Positions 1 to 10,800 of a stretch of 64,000 bases of DNA are shown piece after piece (position 1 is the first letter of the stretch; every line of letters begins with the position of its first letter). The translations under genes were made by a program, and so were the position numbers. The DNA is taken from assembly GCA_022393335.1 (NCBI GenBank), contig JAJEKB010020803.1, positions 261,674 to 325,673 of the forward strand, read 5' to 3'. The stretch is from Macrotrachela quadricornifera. Taxonomy: Eukaryota > Rotifera > Eurotatoria > Philodinida > Philodinidae. The notes beneath the pieces were generated by a model. That model searched no databases, was not told the origin of the DNA, and saw only the letters and a program-made list of their open reading frames with translations.

Positions 1-187
1 GGTGAGATCGTTGACTGAATGATGAATACCATTAAAAGTATCATGATTTTATCCGCCTCGTATCAGTTTATCATCATGACTCATGTAGCTCATATGCTGT
101 TGGTTAATTACTAATTTCCAATTTTCCATTTTAACCAATCGGTAATAGATACTGGATTCTTTCCCTTTCTCTTTAAAGATAAACGAA

Positions 188-487
188 TTATTTTCTCATA
201 AATATTACTGTCTGACTTTTATCATCAGAGACGTTGTCGCAGACTTTATCAGGAAAATTTTGACAGATACAAGCCAGACATTCACCATATCATTTATTAA
301 CTTCAAGAACCCCTTGATCATTTACGTCTAGATTAGAATTTTATGTACAATTTATTTTCTCATAAATCTTACTGTCTGACTTTTTATCTTCAGGGAAGTT
401 GCCACAGATTTCATCAGGAAGATGTTGACAGATAAAGACTAAACATTCATCACATCATTAGTTCACTTAAACAAAAACTTCAAGAAC
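188..487. repeat. Two diverged direct copies of a ~130-bp sequence
   Basis: Copies at about 188-310 and 352-487 share the block TTATTTTCTCATAAAT, the words ACTGTCTGACTTTT, CAGGAA and TTGACAGATA, and the closing word CTTCAAGAAC. They are separated by about 40 bp. No coding frame is kept in either copy. The rest of 1-757 is AT-rich and shows no gene. Confidence 0.75.
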
Positions 488-757
488 ATTACTCAAAACG
501 TGAAAAGTGTCAATGAACACTTGTATCCTAAAAACTGACGCACTGCTGATACTAACAGATCTCGTAGAAGCTGCTTAACACGGAATAGGTACGAGAATTC
601 GACTTATTTTTTAAACCAACAATATTATTTACTGTCAAAATATTCAACTGAATAAAATCGATCATCAATATATTCAATGCAATGAATTTTTTTATGAATA
701 TATGCAATTGAATGAAATCTCTATCATGGGAAATGTGATGACCTCTATTTTTTTCTG

Positions 758-1066
758 TCTGATTGGGAAAAATGTATTGAACAAGACAAGTTCGAAATCA
801 TTCGAGAGAAATTTGATCGACTTCATGATTCAAATAGATTCAGTTTTCGAAAAATGAAATCACCATTATTTAATGTAACAGAAGAAGACGAAAATGGAGC
901 TGTTATATATTTAAAATTACAACGTGAAGGTTTTCAACGGTATATTATAGGACAATGAAAAGAATGTGCAGCGGGATTTTTTAAAGAAGAAGTTCATATT
1001 TGTATTCAAGATGATATATTATCAAATGAATGTAAGAATGTTTATTTATATGAATATGAAAAATAG
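758..1066 (+). pseudogene. Coding remnant with one in-frame stop, unknown family
   Basis: One frame runs from the codons for SDWEKCIEQ at 758 to a TAG at 1064-1066. It reads like a genuine soluble protein rich in E, F, K and D, broken by a single TGA at 956-958; after it the same frame continues with KECAAGFFKEEVHICIQ. The pyrimidine-rich run just before 758 could be an intron acceptor, so this may be the last exon of a lost gene. I do not recognise the family. Confidence 0.45.
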
Positions 1067-1864
1067 TAGAATTTATTTTATTTTTAGATACCCTAGTAGT
1101 TAAGTGGAAATTTGAGCCGTGAATTGAAAGATGGCAGAAACACTTGATATTTCAATTAGATTAAACGTTTCAGTTTGACATTATTTTATTTGATCACGTC
1201 ATTTTCAAACATAACTTATCACTGGCTTTAAATAGAACATGACATATATAAATGCTAGTATATTCATTTGGATTTTTCCTCAAGAAAAATAACGCTCGCA
1301 ATGGTCCCTTAGCTGCATTCTATAGAATAACCAAAAGCCTACTGTCAGTAAATTACTTAGGATGTACATGTGTTAGTTATCTCTGAGTCATTGAAACCTA
1401 TACACTTAAAGCCATTGAGCGTTTCTAAGATAACATCGAGCTTGAATTACACTTCTCTTATTGAATTCCGTGAACATTCCCCAATAGTATTAACATAGGT
1501 GATCAATGAATAGCTGATAAATCTTCATTTTTGAAAAATTAACATCAGATTCGAATTCCCCGACCTCGATTACCTTTGGGTCAACCCTTATGAAAAATCA
1601 CCCTAAATCAATGTTTTTTTTGACCCTGTGAACATACAATCAAGCAAGCAATCAATCAGACAATTTATCTTTACAAGACTCTTCTCTACGAGAAGGAGAA
1701 TATAGTTATGATATTTTTCTGAAAATACCTGTCGAGTCCCTTTCGCAAGGACGAAACATATCGTATGATTGCTTTGAAAATTATCTATCTCATTTGTAAA
1801 CTCACCCATACACCCTTAAGATAGCTATGATATTGAATTGATCGAAGATATGCAGAAATTTTAG

Positions 1865-1914
1865 ACCACCTGATGAAAGATCTCTCTAACTTAGATCGAA
1901 ATCCGAATAGTGGT
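1865..1914 (+). ncRNA. Hammerhead-like ribozyme motif, near-complete core
   Basis: Stem I halves ACCAC (1865-1869) and GTGGT (1910-1914) are perfectly complementary. CTGATGA follows at 1870-1876, then two extra A residues, a 5-bp stem II (GATCT 1879-1883 with AGATC 1893-1897), and GAAA at 1898-1901. A short stem III region ends in TA, giving U16.1 and H17=A at 1908-1909. All nominal core bases are present; the two extra A residues before stem II are the departure from consensus. A C-rich tract follows at 1927-1951. Confidence 0.65.
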
Positions 1915-1926
1915 GGTTATTTGTTA

Positions 1927-1951
1927 TACTCACACCCTCGCCCTCATCCCC
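1927..1951 (+). repeat. C-rich telomere-like tract (TCACCC-type)
   Basis: Degenerate CTCACACCCTCGCCCTCATC lies 13 bp downstream of the ribozyme-like unit on the same strand. The same kind of tract follows most other ribozyme-like units in the window. Confidence 0.6.
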
Positions 1952-2971
1952 AACGTAGACATTGTTATTAGGCACACACGAACAACGCGACTCATATATG
2001 AGAATTAACATTTTTTGTTATCTATAGCATGTCTGCTGTATGATTCTTTTTCGTAGGCGATACATTAAATGGACACCGATGACTATTCTTCTTTCTTTTC
2101 TGTTCTATATCACGTTGCACAAAAGAAAGTATGATGTATGACTCCGTCTCTCGCGTTTATTCAGACATTTTTTTTGCTTTCTTCTTTCACAAACGTCATA
2201 CTTAGACAAATGTTATGGTTAAAAAAAATGATAATATTTTTGTTTTTGATGTAACGAATAAAATATTCTATTAAAATACAACAAAATAAAGTGAGTGAAT
2301 TTTTTTATAGGTTGTCTAGTCATCATCTTTCAAAGTTGTTTTTTTATAAAAAAAAATAATGAATTGTTTAATTAAAATTCGATATCGCGTGAAAGATACA
2401 GATTCTTGATCTACTTTCTACTCTGTTGATTAATTCTCAATCAATATTATTATTATTATTATTAAGAATTTTACGAAAAAGAATATGTGTCCATAAAATA
2501 TGGAAATGAATGTTGAGTATTTTCTGGATAATCCAATCATAAGATAGATAAGAATCTAGTTTCGTTTTAAAGTAACTGTTCTGAAAATATATAGGAAATT
2601 ATCTACGCAAAGTTCCATATGATGTTAAATATATTTAGCTCACATTAATTAAATAGAAAAAGTTCGTTTCTATAGAGGGCGCAATGATAGGGCATAAATC
2701 AATTCTTTTAAATAATGAGCAAATGACTCAGAAAGTGAAATAGCAATAAATTCATGAGGCAACTGTGTTACTGTCCATTAGAATAGTATGATGAAAAATG
2801 AGAAACCGTTGTACTTCATTACTACTTATGTCAAGGGCAAAATTAAATGGTCGTAGTCTTAGTGTAAGAAATAGTTTACTCTTCCCATACTGTTTATAAT
2901 GTTCGTTTTAGATAAAAAGTCAAAAATTTTGATTAAATTTTCTGAGCGTCTATTAAAAATTCTATATTGAT

Positions 2972-3868
2972 ATGTGCGCTGCTATACGAGCAGCTGCTGC
3001 GTCAAATGCTCGCATTTTATCGTCTTTAAAGCCACCTCCAAACGTCGTTGTAGTCGGTGGCACATCGGGCATTGGTCGAGCAATTGCTCTTTCAATAGGT
3101 CAACATTGTCCTTCTGCCTCGATCACCATTATTGGACGGAATCAATCTGCCGCTGATGCTATACTATCGCAATTAGGTCCAAATTCAAAGTTTATCCGCG
3201 CCGATGTGTCACTCATGTCTGAAATCCGAAATGCTACGAAGAAAATCAATGCAGTCGATATGCTTATATTAACACAAGGCATATTAACAATGGCTGGTCG
3301 CACTCCAACGGCAGAAAATATTGACAATAAATTAGCTTTACATTACTATGGAAGAATTTTATTCGTACAAGAACTCCTTCCGCTACTTCGATCATCTCAG
3401 AATGGTGGCAAAGTTCTCTTTGTATTGGGTGGGGTCAACGAAAATCCGTCAAAAATCAAATGGGATGATATGTCACTCGAAAATACATATTCAATTTTTG
3501 CGGCTGCCAATCATACTACATCGTTTACCGATCTCGCCATAAAATATCTCGGTTCGCAACCAGAAAATACAAATGTAGCATTTATACATGCAAATCCAGG
3601 TGGTGTTAATACGCCAATAGCCGATAATTTACCATTCTGGGCGCGATTACCACTGAAAGGCCTCATGGCAGCCCTCCTGCCACTCGGCCTGCGTGTTACT
3701 CCAGAAGACTGTGCTGAATATATGGTACATGGAATGCTCGGAGCACAGAAAGGCTACACCTATATTGGTACTAAAGGAGAACCCGTAACAAAGAAGAAAC
3801 CTGTACAAGAAGAAATGGTCCAGAAGGTTTGGGAACACACTGCTCAAATTATTTCTCCCAATTACTAA
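2972..3868 (+). CDS. Short-chain dehydrogenase/reductase (SDR), fungal-like type
   Basis: A 298-aa intronless ORF that should encode a cytosolic NAD(P)-dependent oxidoreductase; the substrate is unknown. The Rossmann cofactor motif is clear: VVVVGGTSGIGRA around residues 25-37. Next come an acidic turn RADVS near residue 76, LTQG near 100 in place of the usual NAG, and a late NPGGVNT loop near 208. The canonical YxxxK is not intact: where it is expected there is Y173-SIFA, without the lysine. This occurs in divergent SDR subfamilies and makes the chemistry uncertain. The first ATG gives a good N-terminus before the beta strand. The gene is more GC-rich than its surroundings and lacks introns, so transfer from a fungus or bacterium is possible. 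Confidence 0.85.
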   Translation: MCAAIRAAAASNARILSSLKPPPNVVVVGGTSGIGRAIALSIGQHCPSASITIIGRNQSAADAILSQLGPNSKFIRADVSLMSEIRNATKKINAVDMLILTQGILTMAGRTPTAENIDNKLALHYYGRILFVQELLPLLRSSQNGGKVLFVLGGVNENPSKIKWDDMSLENTYSIFAAANHTTSFTDLAIKYLGSQPENTNVAFIHANPGGVNTPIADNLPFWARLPLKGLMAALLPLGLRVTPEDCAEYMVHGMLGAQKGYTYIGTKGEPVTKKKPVQEEMVQKVWEHTAQIISPNY

Positions 3869-3931
3869 AAATACAAAGACAATCGACATTACCCATTTTA
3901 CTGGCATTATACAAACCAGAGGTGGGTGCAG

Positions 3932-3958
3932 GGCAGGGCATGATCTTTATGCCCTGCC
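3932..3958 (+). other. Perfect 10-bp hairpin just downstream of the SDR gene
   Basis: GGCAGGGCAT and ATGCCCTGCC are exact inverted repeats around a 7-nt loop, 64 bp after the SDR stop. AATAAA at about 4035 could be a polyadenylation signal. It may be a 3' UTR structure or simply a small palindrome. Confidence 0.55.
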
Positions 3959-4147
3959 ATTTTTACTGATTATTTTCTTATTTTATGATAAATAGAAATA
4001 ATCCTTTTTTTTCAATGTGATAATGTGAGAGAAATAAAGCGGCAGATGTTGTTGACTGACACTATCTAGTTAATTTATATAGTATAGATAACTATTATAC
4101 CCAATAAAAACATTGGAAATAAAAACAAAGAACATAGTGTTATCGCA

Positions 4148-5276
4148 TTGAAAATGCATTTGTTACTGTGTTCTATCATTTTCATTTCAATTCTATTCAG
4201 TGCAAAAGATCTAACTATGACTTCGACATTAATTGATTTAATGGAAGAAATTCATTCATTTCCTGAACATGATGAAAATGAAATTTCATTTTCTTCTGTT
4301 TCAAGTGTTTCTAGTGCAAGTTGCGCTTCATCTTCGTTGAATACAACGAAACGATTAGAATTTCTTCTGCGAACAGAGAAACAGAAATATTGTATTTTGA
4401 TTGATGAAACGAAGAAAAAAAATGCAAGTTGGTGAAGCTCGTTTGGCTTTTCAGCTGTTGCAAATGACAAGAATGAATTTGAACGAATTCAAAGTTACAT
4501 CAGTTGTACAAAATGTTATCGTACATCGGTTTATGGATCAAACAGTGGAACCAAACGGTTTATCGATCATGCCAAACGATGTTCACCATTGATATCTCAA
4601 AATAATACTAGTCCTAGTGGTCCACAAGCAACCCAAGGTACATTGGACAAGGTTCTTATTAAAAAAAATTGGTATTACAACGAAAGAACATAGTGAAATT
4701 AAAGAACTATGCGCAGAATGGGTGTGTGAAGATTTAAGTCCTTTTAGCAACGTTGAAGATAATGGATTTCAACAATTAGCACAAACATTTATTCGATTAG
4801 GTAAGAAAAATTTTGGCATTGCAATAGGTTAATTGCGGATTTAGCAGAAAAATATCGAATTATTTTAAAGAACGAACTTCGTGAACGATTGAAAACCAAG
4901 TCGATCACGATGGCACCGGTTTTTTGGACTAGTAAATACAAACAACAAGCTTTTTTGAGTGTTAATATCACCTACGTCACTCTTGAATATTGTATCCGAT
5001 AGAGGCTCAAACTTTGTCAAAGCCTTTGCTATATATAATCCAATTTATTGCTTCGCTCATCGGCTAAATAATATTCTCAAGATTTGTTTTTTCAAGAACA
5101 AAAAAAGAAAAAAAATGGTGTCTATTCATCGAATAAAGATACAACGAAAACTACACAACACAATATGTCTTCTTGTATCTTGGTTGATGAGTTTTAACCA
5201 ACGAAAAATAGATGCTAATACTTGTTTGACATATGTGTCTTGTGCATATTTCCCTATTTTTTTCAGCTTACACTAG
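4148..5276 (+). pseudogene. hAT-type transposase relic with BED zinc finger
   Basis: The sequence reads as a broken hAT transposase. A frame from 4148 passes a TGA (4433-4435) and continues into a BED-like zinc finger, CTKC ... H ... RC, around 4500-4590. After frameshifts come IKELCAEWVCEDLSPFSNVE (about 4700-4760), AEKYR, and then SDRGSNFVKAF ... CFAHRLNNILK (about 4991-5085), the hallmark hAT segment with a catalytic Asp and the C..H motif. The C-terminal dimerisation part is missing. At least one nonsense codon and several frameshifts make it inactive. I could not find inverted ends or a target duplication. Confidence 0.7.
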
Positions 5277-6167
5277 TGTTCCTGACTTCTATGTCGAAAA
5301 ATGCCTTCCTTTTTGGTGCCTAGATGCTGAAATAAAAGATATTGACGTTTCCTACAAACCAATAGTTTTTCGATATATTGCAATTAAATCGTCGATTTTC
5401 CTCCAATTTGTATCACATGAGATATGTTTGATATGAAAGCGATGCGATTCTCGATATGAAGAAACATAATAAAGCGTAATACTATTAGCGCTAACTCTTC
5501 CTCTATAAAAAAATCGTCACACTCGAGAGAAAAGTCGTTAGTTATCGAAACAATACATTTTTTTCAAAATGTGTACAAGTTGTTAAATTGACTCTCGATT
5601 CAAACCTGTATTAGTGGTACTGCTTCGAATCATTTTGATTACACTACGTGTAAGTCGATTTTACAAACCTATCTAAGGTCTATCCAAAAAAAGATGGCTT
5701 TGGGTACTTTTCGAATAACTCGAGAATGAAACAAGCTAGAGACCTGCAGTATTCGCTGTTCGACTTGGAAGAGAGTTGGGTATGTAACGATGCTAAATTT
5801 GATTGGCCAAACTGCTACCGAATGATATAAAAAGAAAGGCAACAAAAATTTTATACTGAAAATTCGCATTGTCGACACACTATAGTAAATGATATAAATA
5901 GTTGAGTTTATACGCTATTTTAGTACTCATTTTCGAAATAATTACTAGCTTCTAAAATTATATTTATATTATAAATCGAATTAGACATCTCATTTACTTT
6001 GCTGTTTCAAAGTAAGATAAAGATAGAGTGCTACCACAATTCACTCTTTTTGTTTTCTTATCATAGTTTCTAATACTTACTTTTAACACGAGATCATCTG
6101 TTCTCTTCTTTAATGCTACTGTTGCCTGGTCGTGACTCAGTAATAACATCGTTCTGAATTCCTCACA
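5277..6167. other. Intergenic, no gene recognised
   Basis: AT-rich DNA with short open frames on both strands that resemble nothing I know. It ends with the upstream region of the CmcJ-like relic. Confidence 0.4.
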
Positions 6168-6927
6168 ATGGTCGGCGATATTGTTAGAAACATTAATTGT
6201 TTTACTTCTACGACAGATGGATGTCCCCCTTGGTTTATAACATCAGCGGTACCAGCAAAAATGAGATCGAATTTTGTGCAAGTACTCGTTCATGCTATCA
6301 TCCAGAACTTACGAGGTAAAGAGAAGACTGTCAATCTCGACACGAATGGATTCGAAGTAGTCAAATACAATGGCTCTATACAGGAAGAATTTGAAGAAGA
6401 CAGCGAAGCACAAAAAACTTATTATAAAGAAATCAGTGATCTTCTCAAGAAGCGACTAAATGTATCCGATGACCAGTGTAATAACAATCACAGACATCCT
6501 ACCTTTTAGCTTCATGTCGATCTCGATTCTTTTGGAATTGAAGAAGTGGTAGAAGAAGAGCTTGGTAAAGAAGAAGGTGAAAAAGCAACGAAACCCCGAA
6601 TACAAGCAATCAATATCTGGCGCCCATTAGGTCCCAATCCAATTATAGACGAGCCATTGGCAATATGCGATTTTTGCTCGGTCGACATCGACAAAGATGT
6701 TCATCAATTCACATATCGTGGATTGGATAAGCTATATACGGCCTATAATATGTCCTACAAGGATTAAGATGTGATCTGATGAGATGTTTATCTTTGAAAG
6801 ATTCGATAGCAAATCTGATGTCGCACAGTACACTTTTCATACAGCTTTTAAAAATGGCAATGGACCCATACCGAACAAGGAGCAAAAAAGTCTTGAACTT
6901 CGTTGCTTGATTTTATATGATGAATAG
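6168..6927 (+). pseudogene. CmcJ/asaB-like oxygenase relic (fungal/bacterial family)
   Basis: Nearly the whole of an asaB/CmcJ (GA4-desaturase-like) protein can be followed. Segments in order: GDIVRNINCFT; NLRGKEKTVNLDTNGFEVVK; YYKEISDLLKKRL; LHVDLDSF at about 6510-6533; INIWRPLGP; PLAICDFCSVD; and, after a frame change near 6765, DEMFIFERFDSK ... YTFHTAFKN ... LELRCLILYDE ending at TAG 6925-6927. Known members are Fe/2OG-type enzymes of fungal and bacterial secondary metabolism; here the H-x-D and the late His and Arg are still visible. Breaks are an in-frame TAG at 6507-6509, a one-base shift near 6765 and a TGA just after it. No intron signals explain them. It is probably a horizontally acquired gene that has died. 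Confidence 0.75.
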
Positions 6928-6982
6928 CAACGATAATGAGAAAATGTTGTCTTCATTAAAACCATAACTTCTCGTGAATATT

Positions 6983-7570
6983 TTATAGCCCAACGTTGAA
7001 GGTCAATGTCATGAATTGGAAGAAATTTTTTTCACATACTTCAACTAATTTTTGATAAACACCATTGTCTATTTCTTGTAATTTTTCTCGTCTGATTTTA
7101 TTGTTTTCTAAGTATTTTTTAAATCTACTAATATAATTTTGATTCGGTTGTTTAACAGATTTTCATGTTCGACGACGTTATCCTAATTTGTTTTCTTCAT
7201 AAGCTCAATTGAACACGCGTCGCATAAAGTCAAGAGAAAAATTTGATAATGCATGATGTTCTTTCTTCAAATCATCTTCTACTTCATAATCACTACCACT
7301 TTCCGATTCACTACATTTTTCTTCTCCTTCTTCATTTTCATCATAAACATCCAATGTTGCCTCTTCTTTATATTTAAATCGTTGAGGATTACATATTGAG
7401 ATAATTACTCCAGCTAAATGTTCAGCAATTTTACGGTCTTCTTGTAAAAGTTTATTGAATGAATCATCATTTCAATTGACATTCATAATATCAGATAAAC
7501 AATAAATAATTTTGCCTGGTTTCATTTTTTGAATAGATTTAATGAATTTAGAATATGAGGGATAGTTTAA
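6983..7570 (-). pseudogene. Fragment of a pogo-like transposase, related to the intact copy at 56.6 kb
   Basis: Read on the - strand this gives LNYPSYSKFIKS, then MKPGKIIYCLSD, an acidic run DENEEGEEKCSESES, and NQNYISRFKKYLENNKIRREK. These match in order the N-terminal part of the 56565-58182 transposase: HLLYLAQ, DEYDEMSDEEESDND, and YYITRFRQYIENNGTRSEK. Three in-frame stops are present and the catalytic half is missing; it ends about 55 bp from the CmcJ-like relic. It is an old, truncated second member of the same transposon family. Confidence 0.7.
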
Positions 7571-8238
7571 AAGTTATGCTTTTTATTCAATTATTCGAGC
7601 GATTGATTTTTAGTTTATAAGTTATTAAAGATTAATAGATTATTCGGACCAATTATAGAAGTTTGCAAAATTCCATTTTGAACGTTCTAGGCCATTGGAT
7701 GGCACACATAGCCATCAGTTTCTTTTCTTCTATAAGTAACTCTTTTCATTCGCTTTAATTAGTAGAAATTAGTTTTCTCTCGTTAAAAAGCTCGTTTAAA
7801 TGAATACAAAACAGCTTTCGGTAGTCAACTCGACATGCTCTCTCATCTGGAACAATAAAAAAATCAATTAAAAAAAAACTTTTTCATGGGAAACTGGCTT
7901 TTCAAAATCCGGGTCTTTGGAGGCCTATGGGAAAATATCATGGTGATATTCAGAATCAGCATAGTAAATAACCCCAGCTTCACAATATTTTATTAAAATA
8001 TCGATTAACCAGTTGCATCGGTTCCCTCGTAAGTGCTTTTTGATAATTAGCTGAATGACTTATTTTGTTTCCCAATCATTAGACATTCAAAGCAATAAAC
8101 GCTTGAATAGATTACCGTATATGATTAATTGATTTGTCAATATTTTGTGAATGTTTTTACGCTTGTACAAATTATCTACTCGCATCCAAGTAACTATGTC
8201 CTGATGTTTAGTTCAGAATATATTTTTATGTATTATAG
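7571..8238. other. Intergenic, no gene seen
   Basis: AT-rich with no persuasive frame. GTAACT at 8191 to TATTATAG at 8238 could be an intron leading into the next feature, which would put an unseen exon upstream. Confidence 0.35.
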
Positions 8239-8772
8239 ATGAGAAAACCAACATTTCGTTCAATTTCAACTTGCATTAAAACTGGTGAATCTTTTGCAAC
8301 AATGACGAGCGGTCCTAATGGATGCACCGGACCACGACGTTTTTATATGTATAATACATATGCAAAGGCATGTCCTATACATTACATAGGACACGAGAAT
8401 AACACCACCGTCTATCGTTGTAACCTGAATACTGCTAATCGTAAAAATTCCAGAATTCAATTTAAAAGGAAAAGCTTTTTCTGTTTTTAGTGTGTGTGTG
8501 TTGGGATATGGGTGGGATGTCTCGAAATAATTAATCCTCCCATATTTCCAAACATTTTTGGTGATATTTGTGGACCAGGACAATTAGATGTGACCGTTCG
8601 ACTTGCCGTATGTACTTCTTGTTCTATCTCTTATATTTACTAAATATTTCTCTTTTCTTAGGGAGCCGAAAAATATTCGGTGGCTGATTTGTTAGATAAT
8701 AACGCTGCCATTGTAACAGCCGCTGATGATGACGATAATATCATCATCTGTTCTGACGATTATGATCATTAA
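8239..8772 (+). pseudogene. Two-exon gene fragment of unknown function, one in-frame stop
   Basis: Frame one starts at ATG 8239, is Gly/Pro/Cys-containing (GPNGCTGPRRFYMYN), and hits TAG at 8488-8490. The same frame continues with LEIINPPIFPNIFGDICGPG. A clean 54-bp intron (GTATGT ... TTCTTAG, 8608-8661) joins it to GAEKYSVADLLDNN and an acidic tail ending DYDH at TAA 8770-8772. The TAG sits exactly after a CTGTTTTTAG acceptor-like run, so a second intron may remove it, but no in-phase donor is convincing. I do not recognise the protein. Confidence 0.4.
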
Positions 8773-9624
8773 AAAGTAGAGAGAAAAAATGTGAGTGAAT
8801 ATATTGTAAAGTAGTTTATCTTTAGAAAGAATTCAAATTTTCTTTGTATAATAATTATTCTCTGTACATCCTATTTTTTTGACACTAATATACTATAATA
8901 AACCTGGAAGAAGCAGTCACACTAATAACAGAAAAAAATAACACTTATATCATCAAATCAATCCGATGGAACACTGAAAAAGAGAGCGACTAATGAACTC
9001 AACAGAACACGAAAAAGGCGGTGACTACTGAACGTAACAAATTACATCTTATCAATAAAATGGAAAGAAAGAAAAAAATCGCTAGTTACTTTTACTTCAA
9101 ACAGATAGCTTTTGGAAAGAAGAAAACATTATCTCTTAACTCTATCCGAAAGAACAAAAGAAAGATATGAATACCATCGAAAGAGCTAGAGAGAAGAAAC
9201 TTGATCCAAAGAAGCACACGCACTATCATTTGAAAAGTCTCCTGATCCATTTCAGCAAATATTCTCTAACAGATGACAGAATAATCAACAGGCACATATA
9301 GAGTATTCTTCATTTCAAAAGTCAATTCCAGTGACATGTACAATTATTTGAAAGAAAATCAATTCAATTTAAGTGATCTTATCTACTCACTTGGAGGTAA
9401 GTCAGCACTTTTATAAAGCAGTTTTGTTGCTTAAAATAAGTGTCAGTGAATAGGTCACTGGATGATGCAAATTCTGTGTAGAACAGCAATGATTATTTTG
9501 CACACTCTAGTTATATAGAGCGTTCAGTGAATAACACTACTAAGAAAATTTTGAACATCTCTACTATACCTCGTTCAAATGAGCTGATTTTTCTCTGGTA
9601 GTTAAAGGCTCGTGTAAATGGAAG
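8773..9624. other. Intergenic, purine-rich, no gene seen
   Basis: A/G-rich DNA between the fragment above and the first retroelement-associated ribozyme unit. No conserved frame or repeat is evident. Confidence 0.4.
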
Positions 9625-9710
9625 GTGAGTTCAAGCTACCGTGAGTCGGATGAGGTCCTTCAGCAAGATCGAAATCGTGATCATGGTAGCGTGAACTCAC
9701 GCCCTCACCT
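9625..9710 (+). ncRNA. Hammerhead-like motif with a long stem I
   Basis: Stem I is unusually long: 9625-9642 pairs with 9683-9700 with only two mismatches. The core reads CGGATGA (one change from CTGATGA, at U4). Stem II GGTC/GATC (9654-9657 with 9667-9670) pairs fully, followed by GAAA at 9671-9674, the stem III hairpin ATCGTGAT, and C17 at 9682. Four extra bases separate stem I from the core. GCCCTCACC follows at once (9701-9709), and reverse-transcriptase coding sequence starts 13 bp later. The core change probably makes it inactive. Confidence 0.65.
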
Positions 9711-9722
9711 TCTCTTATTCAT

Positions 9723-10557
9723 AGATATATCGATGATATCTTTTTAACTTACAACGATTCGTTACAGGTCTTAAATGAAATGTTAGATAAAGCAAATAAA
9801 TTACACGCAACATCAAAAATCAATTCATCAAATTGGTCGAAGTCTACCATTTCTTGATGTTTTGATAGAAAATAAATGTGGTATACTTCATACATTTGTG
9901 TATCATAAAGAAGCAGCTAAATCATACATCGTACCATTTAAATCCGATCATCCACGATATGTTTTCAAAAATATCATTGAAAATGCTCTTACTCGTGCGA
10001 TTCGATATTCAACAACATTAAATGCTTTTGATAGTGAGCGACGTTCGATTACACTCATGTTACTTTAGAACGGGTAATCCTCGCATACTTTAACTTAGAT
10101 CATACCTTATACTTCTACTTATTTTAGCTATCCACCAAGATATATCTATGCTCGATTTAACGAATTCTTTCAATAATACATATCGACAACAACAACAACA
10201 ACAACAACATTATCATCAACGATCCTAAGCATATTTGAAAGAGAAAACCAATTCTTAACAAAACGTAATGAATTGTTAAACTAACAGTCTCATCTACCAA
10301 AAGAAAGTAAATCTTCGATAAATACAAAAACCAATGATACAAAGAACCTTGAACGAAATCGTACAACAATACATTCTCATGGCACGAAACAAGAAAAATA
10401 TGAACAACGTCTTCGAAATTTCCCAAATGATATTTATCACATATGGAACAATATATTCGAGAAAACATCAATTATTAACACTAGACTCATCATTGGAACC
10501 CGAAATAATCGAAATGTTACCAGAGAGATGATTACAAAACATCCTCCTATGCTATAA
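9723..10557 (+). pseudogene. Penelope-like reverse transcriptase, C-terminal part, degraded
   Basis: It begins at the catalytic YIDD motif (RYIDDIFLTYND). After a frameshift near 9835 come FLDVLIENK, FVYHKEAAKSY, PFKSDH and RRSITLMLL. A GTAATC ... TTTTAG intron of 53 bp (10075-10127) joins to YPPRYIYARFNEFF, at the same position as in copy 2. The downstream exon keeps FPNDIYHIWNNIFEK and the terminal RLIIGTRNN block. Stops occur before the intron and in the last exon, and a CAA microsatellite (about 10182-10207) has expanded inside it. Fingers and most of the palm are missing. Confidence 0.75.
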
Positions 10558-10800
10558 TCAACTATAAAAAAAGCAGAAACAATAAAAAAAACTGATTAGT
10601 CATTTCTATTCATTGCGTACATAAACCAATAATGCAATAGCAGCTAAGAACAACACAACTATTCATTCATTTTTTTCCTTTTCCTGTTTATTTTTTCATT
10701 TTTTTAAATTTCAAATAAAACACAACATATTGTAATCGTAACTATCTAAGATACTTTCTTGTATTTCAGATATTCTTTTCATTTCTTTCTTCAATCAAAT

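Larger units (their letters stand above)
1067..2971. other. Intergenic, AT-rich; one ribozyme-like unit and a TTA microsatellite
   Basis: No convincing gene. It holds the hammerhead-like unit at 1865-1914 with its C-rich tail (listed separately), a short (TTA)n run at about 2446-2463, and several T-rich runs. The end near 2900-2970 should contain the promoter of the SDR gene, but I see no clear TATA element. Confidence 0.5.

Noticed and set aside
6773..6800. CTGATGAG followed by GAAA, hammerhead-like
   Set aside because: This is coding sequence of the CmcJ-like relic (DEMFIFERF); there are no matching stem I halves.
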